Source of the DNA: Schaalia sp. ORNL0103
GTDB lineage: Bacteria; Actinomycetota; Actinomycetes; Actinomycetales; Actinomycetaceae
NCBI RefSeq assembly: GCF_019429565.1
Contig: NZ_JAHXSA010000002.1
Span: forward strand, 186,001-250,000
Direction of reading: 5' to 3'
DNA length: 64,000 nt
Notes under the pieces: model-generated
Databases searched by the model: none
Told to the model about the DNA's origin: nothing
What the model saw: the letters and a program-made list of their open reading frames with translations, nothing else
Position numbers and translations under genes: made by a program
Shown here: positions 10,702 to 19,171 of the stretch, in pieces
Layout: each line of letters begins with the position of its first letter
How positions within the stretch are numbered: the stretch's first letter is position 1

Positions 10702-11580
10702 CTAGTTGATGCCAATCCGCGTCGGGCGAGCCCGCAACAGTGCGCTGAGAACAGCACGCAGAAACCGGCCCGACCGCGACGGCAGACGGTGATCGGGAGC
10801 AAGCGAAGACCTCTGACAGCGCCACGCATACGGGTTGTGGCTGAGTGGCCCCGGCCAGGTCGACGCAACGACGGTGGCCGGCGCGGGCAGGGGGAGCAGC
10901 GGGCTCACCCACGAACCCGCCGTCACGTAGATGTGCATCAGCCCGTCGATGCTCTCGAAAAATCCACCCTCAACAACCGGCGCTGGAAAACCCACGGGAT
11001 CAAACGCATAGACGCTCTCGAGCGCCGGGGGAGTGGTGGCCGCCGCCGCGTACAGCGCAAGATTCGCACCCTTTGAATGGCCGACCACGGTGAGTGGCCC
11101 CTCGGCCCGTGACGCCGCATATGCCAGGTAGTTGGCAGCCCACCGCTGCGAATCAGTCGGAAAGTCAAGGCCGAAGCGGGCATCCTCCGCCCACCCAACC
11201 GCGCTTGCATCCGTCCCGCGCAAGACCACGTAGGTCGCCCCGGCCTCGTCGATGAAGGTGACCGCACCGAACTGAGCGAGCGGGCTCGACGTCAGCCGAG
11301 TGACCGCATCGCGCACGCGCAGGCCCCCGAAGCGCGCGCTCGCACCGGCGGCCTCCAGGAGGGGACGATCGGCGTGGGACGCCAACGAATAGCGATACAG
11401 AGACGGGATTGACGAGGCCTGGGCGACTTCACGGAGCAAGCAACCGTGCGGGGAACGAGGCCCGGGCAGCGCGTGAAAATCCACGTAGACCAGGCACGAG
11501 AGAACGAGGGCGTCGGCGGGGGAGAGGTCCGCTCGTAGCGGTGTGCGCGAGTCTCGGACGTGCTCGATGACGGTGTTCAC
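10702..11580 (-). CDS. Mbeg1-like (DUF2974) alpha/beta hydrolase, possibly C-terminally shortened
   Basis: A 292-residue protein starting at GTG after a strong GGAGGAGG site. The lipase-type nucleophile elbow VVGHSKGANLALYAA and an upstream VVLRGTD oxyanion-type strand identify an alpha/beta hydrolase of the DUF2974/Mbeg1 group. A plausible acid residue is in AFDPVG, and the His may be in LSHNPYAW. No signal peptide is seen, so it is probably cytoplasmic. Relatives known to me are some 50-100 residues longer; here the frame ends 90 bases from an R6 repeat, so the tail may have been lost. Substrate unknown. Confidence 0.75.
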   Translation of the reverse strand: MNTVIEHVRDSRTPLRADLSPADALVLSCLVYVDFHALPGPRSPHGCLLREVAQASSIPSLYRYSLASHADRPLLEAAGASARFGGLRVRDAVTRLTSSPLAQFGAVTFIDEAGATYVVLRGTDASAVGWAEDARFGLDFPTDSQRWAANYLAYAASRAEGPLTVVGHSKGANLALYAAAATTPPALESVYAFDPVGFPAPVVEGGFFESIDGLMHIYVTAGSWVSPLLPLPAPATVVASTWPGPLSHNPYAWRCQRSSLAPDHRLPSRSGRFLRAVLSALLRARPTRIGIN

Positions 11581-11703
11581 GAGGCCTCCTCCGCTCCATC
11601 GAGGGCCGGACGATCGCGGTCGTGTTGGACGTCACCAACGCTCGATTTTGCCGGATGGCCCTGTGCTGTGTACTATATCCGAGTGCCCGAAAGGGTGCCG
11701 GTT

Positions 11704-11780
11704 GGGCCTATAGCTCAGTAGGTTAGAGCGCAGTCCTGATAAGACTGAGGTCGGTGGTTCGAGCCCACCTAGGCCCACCA
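11704..11780 (+). tRNA. tRNA-Ile (anticodon GAT)
   Basis: A full cloverleaf: acceptor GGGCCTA/TAGGCCC, anticodon stem CAGTC/GACTG with loop CTGATAA (GAT at 11738-11740), T-arm GGTGG TTCGAGC CCACC, discriminator A and an encoded CCA at 11778-11780. The first of a conserved tRNA-Ile/tRNA-Ala pair downstream of gyrA. Confidence 0.97.
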
Positions 11781-11810
11781 TCCGCAGGCGAGCGAAAGCG
11801 GAGGATCATC

Positions 11811-11945
11811 ATGAAGAAATGGGTCACCTGTTGCGTGGCTGTCGGATCCGTCGTGGCCGTCGGCATCGCCGTCCGACAAATCCTCGTTGATCTTTCTGAT
11901 AACGCTGACCTGTGGACGTCCGTCACGGACGCCGTGGAGGACTGA
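11811..11945 (+). CDS. DLW-39 family small protein
   Basis: A 44-residue protein, ATG after GGAGGATCATC. It begins MKKWVTCCVAVGSVVAVGIAV (one membrane helix) and has the diagnostic DNADLW near the C-terminus, ending AVED. This is the DLW-39 family, a very short actinobacterial protein usually encoded beside tRNA genes downstream of gyrA. Here it sits exactly between tRNA-Ile and tRNA-Ala. Gene callers often miss it. Function unknown. Confidence 0.85.
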   Translation: MKKWVTCCVAVGSVVAVGIAVRQILVDLSDNADLWTSVTDAVED

Positions 11946-11956
11946 GTTCCTCCAAC

Positions 11957-12029
11957 GGGGCTATGGCGCAATTGGTAGCGCACCTGCTTTGCAAGCAGGG
12001 GGTTACGGGTTCGAGTCCCGTTAGCTCCA
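11957..12029 (+). tRNA. tRNA-Ala (anticodon TGC)
   Basis: Cloverleaf with acceptor GGGGCTA/TAGCTCC that includes the alanine G3-T70 pair, anticodon stem CCTGC/GCAGG with loop TTTGCAA (TGC at 11990-11992), T-arm CGGGT TCGAGTC CCG and discriminator A. CCA is not encoded. Confidence 0.97.
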
Positions 12030-12035
12030 CGTTTC

Positions 12036-12065
12036 ACCCGCAACCTTATGGTTGCGGGTTTTCTG
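12036..12065 (+). terminator. Rho-independent terminator of the tRNA unit
   Basis: Perfect 10-bp stem (12036-12045 with 12050-12059), TTAT loop, then TTTTCTGTTT. Confidence 0.92.
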
Positions 12066-12423
12066 TTTGTGAGCTTCGACAATTTGAGCAGGTCAGCGGC
12101 GCTAATGGGGTCATATTGTGCGGTCGGATTAAATTTGTCCGACCATCTGGTTATTCGTGGAAGATTCGGGTGCTCCGTCACAAAAATTGTGCAAAGTGGC
12201 TCATCAGCTGCAGTGAAACCCCGTATTTATCCACAGTACTATGCACAGTTGTGTATAAACCGTGTGGACGGTTGTTTGTCGGCGCTCAACCGTTGTTTGA
12301 AAACTGACCTGCATGGGTGAAGTTGGAAGGCTTCTCATCTCGGATGAGAGCGTCTTTACACTTGTTGAGAAACTCGTAAAATTGGCTTGAAACATACGCT
12401 TTTCGCACATTCAGGAGAAGGCT
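12066..12423 (+). promoter_or_regulatory. AT-rich control region before the surface-protein gene, with promoter and a DnaA-box match
   Basis: This 358-base stretch has no gene. A good promoter candidate is TTTACA at 12355-12360, a 16-base spacer and TAAAAT at 12377-12382; AGGAGAAGGCT before GTG 12424 is the ribosome site. A perfect DnaA box TTATCCACA lies at 12227-12235. Two hairpins are visible: GGTCGGA/TCCGACC (12122-12128 with 12138-12144) and CTCATC/GATGAG around 12334-12348. Confidence 0.6.
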
Positions 12424-15400
12424 GTGCACATCAATCACACGTGGTCGAAGGCTTCCAAGCCGGCCCAGCTGCTTGCCATGCTGGTCACGACCGCCCTCGT
12501 TATGCTCGGCGTCACGACGCTGCCCACATATGCGGCGGCCCCGACGCTCAAACTCGCCATCACACCCGACGAGACCTCGTACCTCTCCGGTGTTGAGCAG
12601 CGCTACGTCGTCGAGTTCGCCTGCGCCTCCACCACGGAGGACTGTGTCGACTCGGTTGTGACCATCACGCTGCCCCACACGGTGACCCCCGCGGGTGACC
12701 CGAACCCCGACTCGGCGCCCGACGGCGTCAACGCCACGGCCACCGCCGGCAAGAAGGTCGTCACCCCCACGATCAAGGCTCCGACCGCAGGCGCTGACGG
12801 CCTCGTCACCTACAACCTCGGAACAGTTGCCGCTGGCTCCTCGTTCCAGACGGTCCTGACCTTCACCGCCCCGCGCGGCGTGACCCCCGGTGGCTCTACC
12901 GTCACCCCGGTCGCGACCTTCACCTCGGGCGAGAGCAAGGAAACCTCCCAGGCGACCGTCACGATCAAGTCCGAGCCGACGCCCCTCCTGAGCAAGACCG
13001 GCCCGGTCGCGAGCCCCAAGAACGTCGACGTGACCTACCAGATCACGCCGAAGTACGACACCAACGTCGACGGCCTCAACGGCAAGTCCAACATGACCGA
13101 TGTCGTCATCACCGACCCGCTGCCGGCGTGCGCGAAGTACGTGTCCTCCTTGGCCTCGGGTAACACCAAGACGAACACGGCCGCGACCGTCGAGAGCTCC
13201 TACGACGCCGCGAGCCACACCGTCACCTGGAACGTCGGCGACGTCAACCCCGCGTTCATGAACCTCGTCCTGTCTGTCACCGTCCACTACGACGACACCT
13301 GCACGGACGACACCGTCACCAACACCGCGAAGCTCACCGGCAAGGAGATGCACAACGAGACCAACGTTGTCACCGCCGATGCCTCCTTCACGCACCGCTT
13401 CGACAGCGAGATCCGCTACGGCGGCGGCTTCAACAAGCGCGCCATGAGCCAGTTCGAGCGCGGCAAGCAGGGTAACTGGCTGTACAGCTACTCCAACAAC
13501 TCCAACGTCCCGGTCGTCATGGAGTACACCGACTACATGACCTGTGGCCTCGTGTCCCCGACCGACGGCTCCAAGGACTGCGACAAGCCCCTCATGCGCG
13601 TCAAGACGATCGACACCCAGACGACGACGCCCATCGAGATCACCTACTGGACCAACAAGGGCAACACCGGCACTCAGACCGTCTACCGCGGCAAGGCATT
13701 CGACTTCTCCTCCTTCGCCGCCGACGAGTACCTGACCGTCTTCCACTACAAGCAGACGATCCCCGCCGGTGAGTCCTCCATCCTCAACGTCGCCGGCCCC
13801 GTCGGCGCAGGCACCCCCACGACCGAGGACGGCACCACCTACGTCCAGGCTGACACCAACTCCGCCGCATGGAAGGCCGGCAAGTCCGACCAGTACGTGC
13901 GCGTCCAGAACTGTGTCTCCGACTGGTCCATGAAGTCCCTCGACGGCTCCCGATCCATCCAGATCCCCGCCGACGACTACTGCGACATCCTCACCCTGGG
14001 CACCGCGCTGCCCAAGTACTACAACGCCAAGTCCACCATCAAGGGCAACCTGGCGTCCCCCGGCTCCGAGGTCACCTTCAGCGTCACCGCGAACAACACC
14101 TCGACCGTCGTTGACTCCCAGCCCGTCATCTCCGACCTGCTGCCCTGCGGCATGACCTTCGTTGAGGACTCCGTCACCGGCGGTCCCGCAGGTAAGGAAA
14201 AGACCGTCACGGTCCGCGACGTCACCGACGCCACCGGCTGCACCCGCCAGCTCGTCCAGGTCACCTGGCCCGGCTACCAGACCAAGGGTGGCACCACCAT
14301 CCAGCTGCGCGGCAAGGTCGGCCCCTCGATGAGCGCCGGCACGCACAAGAACGAGGCCTACATCTCCGCGGCCGAACCCGAGTACGCGCTGACCTCCAAG
14401 TCGACGACCATCTGCTTCTACGGCTCCACCGACGATACCTACGATGTCAATGGTGATGGCAACACCGCCGACCAGGTCTGCCCCGTCTCCTCGACCTTCA
14501 CGGTCTCCGAGCAGGCTGGCGCCGACGTCGTCCTCGAGGGCCTCGGCTCCGTGGAAGGCTCGACCTACAAGAAGTATGTCGACGGCGTGTCCATGATCCG
14601 CCAGGGTGAAGACGGCAAGTACCGCATCACCCCCACCAACTCCGGTAACGCGGACCTGTCCGACATGACCGTCTACGGCATCCTGCCCCACGTCGGTGAC
14701 ACCGCCATCCAGGATTCTGATCCTCGTGGCTCCGAGTGGGCACCCATCCTCACCGGCCCCCTCCAGGTCGGCGCAGGATCGGGCATCGACCCCTCGCAGG
14801 TCACCATCGAGTACTCCACCTCCTACAACCCCTGCCGCGGCGAAGTCATGAAGCAGGGCGACGCCATGGCAGCCGGCCCCACCGGATGCGACAACAACTG
14901 GACCGCCACCCCGGCCTCGTGGGCCGACGTGAAGTCCTACCGCATCTACATCAACGGCAAGGCCACCCCGATCAAGGCCGGCGCATCGATCCCGATCATT
15001 GCGCCCATCAAGGCCCCCGATAACGCGACTGGCATCGCCTACGAGTCCGTCGCGATCGCGGCCACCCAGGCCTCGAACAACCGCGCCATCCTGCCCGCCG
15101 AGCCGATCAAGGTCGCCATGGCCCTCGCGCTCGACGTTGCCCTCAACAAGACCGTCGTCTCCGACGCCTCCAACCTGAAGCCCGGAGACCAGGTCACCTA
15201 CCGCATCGACGCCGGCAACATCGGCCAGGGCAAGGCCCCCGACCTCAAGGTCAAGGAAGCCTTCCCCGAAGGCACCACCTTCGTGTCCGCCGAGACGCAC
15301 AAGTGCGCCTCCGGCTACACGACCGGCCTGCCGCAGGAATGTAAGGGCACCGACGAGGCCGGCACCTTCGACGGCACCACGTGGACGATCGGCGACATGC

Positions 15401-17658
15401 TCGCCGGCGAATACGCCTCGCTCTTCGTGACCGTCACGCTGAACGCCGACACCGACGGCAAGACCCTCAACAACACGGCCGCCTTCGTGAACCCGCCCGA
15501 GTACGACCTCGTGCCCGGCAACAACTCCTCCTCGGCGTCCATCACCGTCAAGCACCGCCTCTCCGGCAAGGTGTACTACGACGCGAACGAGTCCTCCTCG
15601 TTCGACAACGGTGAGGACCCCTTCAAGGACATCACGGTCGAGCTGATCGGCGCCGACGGCAGCGTCGTCGCCACCACCAAGACCGACGCGGACGGCAACT
15701 ACTCCTTCACCGGCCTCGACGCCGGAACCTACACGGTCAAGATCACCAAGGCCGGCGAGATCGCCGAGCTGACCCAGACCGAGGATCCGGACGGCACGAA
15801 GGACAACGCCTCCGGCGCGATCACGCTCAACGCCGACAACCCGGTCCGCGAGAACGTCAACTTCGGCTACATTAAGAAGCACGCGATCTCCGGCAACGTC
15901 TACCTCGACCAGAACCGCGACAAGACGAAGAACACGGGCGATATCGACCTGTCCGGCGTCACCGTGAAGCTGCTCGACAAGGACGGCAACGTCGTGGGTA
16001 CCACCACGACCGACAAGGACGGCAACTACTCCTTCACCGGCCTCAACGACGGCACCTACACCGTCCAGGTCGACAAGACCGGCCCGCTGGCTGACAAGGA
16101 GCAGACCGAGGACCCCTCCGGTAAGACGGACTCGCGCTCGCAGGCCATCACCTTCACGCGCACCGACCCGGACGTCACCAACGTCAACTTCGGCTACGCG
16201 GACAACTACTCGATCCACGGCCTCGTCTACCGCGACGGTGACCGCAACGAGACGCACGGCGCGACCGAGAAGGGCTACGCCAACCAGACCGTCGAGCTGC
16301 GCGACAAGGACGGCAAGGTCGTCGCGACCACCACGACGGACGAGAACGGCGCCTACTCCTTCGAGAAGCTGCCCGCCGGTGACTACACCGTCAAGGTCGT
16401 CAAGGACGGTGCCCTCACCGACCTCGACCAGACCGAGGACCCGGACTCCACCAAGGACTCCACCTCCGGTGTCATCTCGCTGAGCAACGACCACCGCACC
16501 GAAACGGACGTCAACTTCGGCTACATTGCCAACAATTCCATCAATGGCACCATCTACCGCGACGGTGACCGCGACGGAAAGAAGGGCGACACCGAAGGAC
16601 GCTACTCCGGCGTGACGGTCCAGCTCCTCGACAAGGACGGCAAGGTCATCACCACCACGACGACCGACAAGGACGGCAAGTACTCCTTCGAGCACCTGCC
16701 CGACGGCACCTACTCCGTCAAGGTCGTCAAGGACGGTGCCCTCACCGACACCGACCAGACCGGCGACCCCGACAACAAGCTGGACAACGCCTCCGAGCCG
16801 ATCACCCTCGACGAGAAGAACCCCACCAAGGGCGACGTCGACTTCGGCTACGTCCCGAACAACACCATTAAGGGCACCGTCTACCGCGACGACAACCGCG
16901 ACAAGACGATCAACGGTAACGAGCCCGGCCTCGAGCGCGTGAGCGTCCAGCTCCTCGACGAGGACGGCAAGGTCCTCCAGACCCTCGACACCGACGCGGA
17001 CGGCAACTACGCCTTCCAGCACCTGCCCGACGGCAAGTACACCGTCAAGGTCGTGCGCTCCTCGTCCATCAAGGACTACGACCAGACCGAGGACCCCGAC
17101 GCCACCGTCGACGACACCTCCGCGGTGTACACGATGGGCCCGGAGAACTCCCTGCAGGAAAAGGTCAACTTCGGCTACGTCCCGGACTACTCGATCGCCG
17201 GTCGCGTCTACCGCGACTCCGACAAGTCCGGCTCCTACACCGACGGTGAAGAGACCTTCTCCGGCGTGACGGTCGACCTGCTCGACAAGGACGGCAAGGT
17301 CGTGGCCACCACGACGACCGACAAGGACGGCAACTACTCCTTCGAGAAGCTGCCCGCCGGCACCTACCGTGTCAAGGTCCACACTGACGGCGACCTCGCC
17401 GGCCTGGACCAGACCGAGGACCCGGATGGTATCGCCGACTCCATGTCCGGTGAGATCACGATCGGCTTCGACAACCAGAAGGTCACCGGCGTGAACTTCG
17501 GTTACGTCGCGCCCGACGTCCCGGCCACCAAGCCGAGCACCGGCCTGGCCCAGCGCCTTGCGCGCACCGGCTTCGACGGCCTGATCGGCGGGGCGGGCCT
17601 GGGAGCGGCCGTCGTTGGCGGCATGTTCCTGTGGATGCGTCGCCGTCGCCAGGACTGA
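12424..17658 (+). CDS. Large cell-wall-anchored surface protein with SdrD-B-type repeats and LARTG sorting signal
   Basis: A 1744-residue exported protein. Residues 1-40 are a long signal peptide (positive start, hydrophobic LLAMLVTTALVMLGVTTL, then YAAAPT). Residues 40-1040 contain several DUF11/isopeptide-type beta modules. Six SdrD-B/CnaB-type repeats of about 108 residues start near residues 1046, 1156, 1265, 1374, 1482 and 1592, each with a VYxDxNRD opening, TTTDxDGNYSF and QTEDPD. The end is a sorting signal: LARTG, a hydrophobic helix and RRRRQD. LAxTG motifs are handled by class E sortases in high-GC actinobacteria. Probable adhesin or pilus-like stalk. No sortase gene is adjacent. 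Confidence 0.9.
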   Translation: MHINHTWSKASKPAQLLAMLVTTALVMLGVTTLPTYAAAPTLKLAITPDETSYLSGVEQRYVVEFACASTTEDCVDSVVTITLPHTVTPAGDPNPDSAPDGVNATATAGKKVVTPTIKAPTAGADGLVTYNLGTVAAGSSFQTVLTFTAPRGVTPGGSTVTPVATFTSGESKETSQATVTIKSEPTPLLSKTGPVASPKNVDVTYQITPKYDTNVDGLNGKSNMTDVVITDPLPACAKYVSSLASGNTKTNTAATVESSYDAASHTVTWNVGDVNPAFMNLVLSVTVHYDDTCTDDTVTNTAKLTGKEMHNETNVVTADASFTHRFDSEIRYGGGFNKRAMSQFERGKQGNWLYSYSNNSNVPVVMEYTDYMTCGLVSPTDGSKDCDKPLMRVKTIDTQTTTPIEITYWTNKGNTGTQTVYRGKAFDFSSFAADEYLTVFHYKQTIPAGESSILNVAGPVGAGTPTTEDGTTYVQADTNSAAWKAGKSDQYVRVQNCVSDWSMKSLDGSRSIQIPADDYCDILTLGTALPKYYNAKSTIKGNLASPGSEVTFSVTANNTSTVVDSQPVISDLLPCGMTFVEDSVTGGPAGKEKTVTVRDVTDATGCTRQLVQVTWPGYQTKGGTTIQLRGKVGPSMSAGTHKNEAYISAAEPEYALTSKSTTICFYGSTDDTYDVNGDGNTADQVCPVSSTFTVSEQAGADVVLEGLGSVEGSTYKKYVDGVSMIRQGEDGKYRITPTNSGNADLSDMTVYGILPHVGDTAIQDSDPRGSEWAPILTGPLQVGAGSGIDPSQVTIEYSTSYNPCRGEVMKQGDAMAAGPTGCDNNWTATPASWADVKSYRIYINGKATPIKAGASIPIIAPIKAPDNATGIAYESVAIAATQASNNRAILPAEPIKVAMALALDVALNKTVVSDASNLKPGDQVTYRIDAGNIGQGKAPDLKVKEAFPEGTTFVSAETHKCASGYTTGLPQECKGTDEAGTFDGTTWTIGDMLAGEYASLFVTVTLNADTDGKTLNNTAAFVNPPEYDLVPGNNSSSASITVKHRLSGKVYYDANESSSFDNGEDPFKDITVELIGADGSVVATTKTDADGNYSFTGLDAGTYTVKITKAGEIAELTQTEDPDGTKDNASGAITLNADNPVRENVNFGYIKKHAISGNVYLDQNRDKTKNTGDIDLSGVTVKLLDKDGNVVGTTTTDKDGNYSFTGLNDGTYTVQVDKTGPLADKEQTEDPSGKTDSRSQAITFTRTDPDVTNVNFGYADNYSIHGLVYRDGDRNETHGATEKGYANQTVELRDKDGKVVATTTTDENGAYSFEKLPAGDYTVKVVKDGALTDLDQTEDPDSTKDSTSGVISLSNDHRTETDVNFGYIANNSINGTIYRDGDRDGKKGDTEGRYSGVTVQLLDKDGKVITTTTTDKDGKYSFEHLPDGTYSVKVVKDGALTDTDQTGDPDNKLDNASEPITLDEKNPTKGDVDFGYVPNNTIKGTVYRDDNRDKTINGNEPGLERVSVQLLDEDGKVLQTLDTDADGNYAFQHLPDGKYTVKVVRSSSIKDYDQTEDPDATVDDTSAVYTMGPENSLQEKVNFGYVPDYSIAGRVYRDSDKSGSYTDGEETFSGVTVDLLDKDGKVVATTTTDKDGNYSFEKLPAGTYRVKVHTDGDLAGLDQTEDPDGIADSMSGEITIGFDNQKVTGVNFGYVAPDVPATKPSTGLAQRLARTGFDGLIGGAGLGAAVVGGMFLWMRRRRQD

Positions 17659-17765
17659 CGGTCATTCGGCCTCAGCCTCGACGAGGCCGTGGCTGAGTGA
17701 GCCGACAAGGGGCGGGTACTTCGGTGCCCGCCCCTTTGGCGTACCCGGGTGTTCGTGTGGCTGGT

Positions 17766-17873
17766 GCTTGTGGCGCCGCTGGTGTTCCGGGCGCCGTCGG
17801 GCGCGGCTGCTGTCTGGCCTGCTCTGAGGGCCGGGCCGCTGTGTGTGCCGGTGGGCGGCGGCCCGCCCGCGAG
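17766..17873 (+). repeat. Family A/B repeats, second locus
   Basis: Bases 17766-17796 are a diverged copy of the 36-base family A repeat. Bases 17834-17873 match 9340-9379 with one difference. They lie about 100 bases after the surface-protein stop; a short hairpin (GGGGCGGGTAC...GTGCCCGCCCC, about 17709-17734) lies between and probably terminates that gene. Confidence 0.7.
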
Positions 17874-17910
17874 CCGTCCGCGCTGCGTTTTCTGGCCTTT
17901 CTGTTGCGTG

Positions 17911-18093
17911 TTGTTACAAACGTCGTCAATCGGAGGTGTTTTTTGTGTGGATTCCCGATCCGTTGTTACAAACGCCGTCAATCCGACGGCTTTTTCGCTG
18001 AAAATAGTGGTTTTTGGACGCAGATTGACGACGTTTGTAACAGGGGTCCTCGCAAGGGGCTTCAAATCGCTCCGGTTTGACGACGTTTGTAAC
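17911..18093 (+). repeat. Forward-inverted motif cluster R4
   Basis: TTGTTACAAACGTCGTCAA is present forward at 17911 and (one change) 17963. The inverted TTGACGACGTTTGTAAC is at 18025 and 18077. Two forward then two inverted copies, with spacers of 30-40 bases. Confidence 0.82.
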
Positions 18094-18157
18094 GTCGTCC
18101 GCCCACCGGCCCTGCGGCCGGTCCCTCCGGCGCCCTCTTATCAGAAGGTGGCGCGTG

Positions 18158-18260
18158 TTCTGGATAGGAAGCTCTGTTCTGGATAGGAACGGCGCTTCTG
18201 GATAGCTTATTAACCTATCCAGAACGCAATAACCTATCCAGATTGTTGTTTCCTATCCAG
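18158..18260 (+). repeat. Forward-inverted motif cluster R7, copy 1
   Basis: TTCTGGATAGGAA at 18158 and 18178 and TTCTGGATAG at 18197 are followed by inverted copies AACCTATCCAGA (two) and TCCTATCCAG. The same motif, with a changed base, forms the cluster at 33131-33252. Confidence 0.85.
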
Positions 18261-18306
18261 TTCAGTGGTGTGTGCCAGCCCGCTGGCCTGCTTGCTGTGT
18301 GGCAGT

Positions 18307-18381
18307 GGGGGTTTTGCACTACGTGAAGCCCCCTGGGGGTGTGTTGTCGGCGTGTCGGAGGCGCGGATGGCGCAATTCTCC
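18307..18381 (+). repeat. Hairpin repeat R2, copy 2
   Basis: GGGGGTTTTGCACTACGTGA on the left, TGTCGGCGTGTCGG in the middle and GGCGCAATTCTCC on the right. The right arm has decayed relative to 9634-9710. Confidence 0.75.
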
Positions 18382-18420
18382 TCGATCGGTGGAGCTGGAT
18401 CGCATCTGATGCTGGTGTAA

Positions 18421-18497
18421 CGCCCAAACCACAGACCACCTCGGTGAAAAACGCTGAAAACGGGCTGCTAGTGGCGAAGTGGTCTGCGTTTTGGGCG
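18421..18497 (+). repeat. Hairpin repeat R5, copy 2
   Basis: CGCCCAAACCACAGACCACC and the inverted GTGGTCTGCGTTTTGGGCGC-like right arm surround a core AAAAACGCTGAAAACGGGC. Confidence 0.8.
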
Positions 18498-18530
18498 CAA
18501 CGGCACCCGCGAGGTGTGCTGATTTGCCTG

Positions 18531-18670
18531 CGAACCCGCTATTGCGAGTGTTAACCCGCTATGTCGCACGTAAACCCGCTATGTGGAGTACGGGCGGGGC
18601 TGCCCAGACGCGTATTAGCGGGTTAACGTACGGATTAGGGGGTCTACGTGCGTATTAGTGGGTTAACGTG
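18531..18670 (+). repeat. Forward-inverted motif cluster R6, copy 2
   Basis: Three forward AACCCGCTAT copies, the core GGGCGGGGCTGCCCAG shared with 10561-10576, then two inverted TATTAGCGGGTTAACGT-like copies. Confidence 0.82.
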
Positions 18671-19118
18671 TGAGTTGTGGGACTCGCATGAGGCTGAGTC
18701 GCGTCGTGAGAGCTGGATTCGTCGCCGTGGGAGTGATCATGCGGGCAATGGTGGCAGCTGGGCCCATCTACTGGCATGCTTAACCCTTCGATGCGTAGCT
18801 AAACCCTATTGGTGGCATGGTGGGCAGCACGCCCAGGCCGCCACCTATCGGGTTAACGTGCGGGATTCCTGAGGTCCTTGCATTGGTGCCAGCAGTTTCA
18901 CACAACGACTCGGCGAGATTCTTCGCGAGTATCGGCACGAAGGCTCGTGTTGGGTGGCATGTGTCGGTCATGCCCCAGTGTGCAAGCCACCGCGGCACCC
19001 GGTTTGACTGGTGTTGTGGGTGCCTGGGGGATGTCGCGAAGGCGGGCAGGAAGCTGTTGCAAACGCAAACCTGCGCGGATGAAGCCGAGGACGCCGCGTC
19101 CAACGATCCGCACGCAGA
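18671..19118. other. Gene-free remainder of the second repeat island
   Basis: No frame here has a ribosome site or family signature. A weak R6-like remnant (CTAAACCCTATTGG near 18800 and inverted ATCGGGTTAACGTGCGG near 18847) is visible. The rest I cannot assign. Confidence 0.5.
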
Positions 19119-19146
19119 AGCGCCCGGGGCCGTGGCCCCGGGCGCT
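19119..19146 (-). terminator. GC-rich hairpin after the PAP2 gene
   Basis: A 13-bp perfect stem (19119-19131 with 19134-19146) 26 bases past the PAP2 stop on the minus strand; no T-run. It probably ends the NUDIX-to-PAP2 operon. Confidence 0.65.
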
Positions 19147-19171
19147 CCCGGCAACAAATGAGCTCCGATAA

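Noticed and set aside
12286-17382. A 1698-residue open frame antisense to the surface protein
   Set aside because: Its repeats only mirror the B-repeats on the other strand; composition is typical of an antisense shadow.
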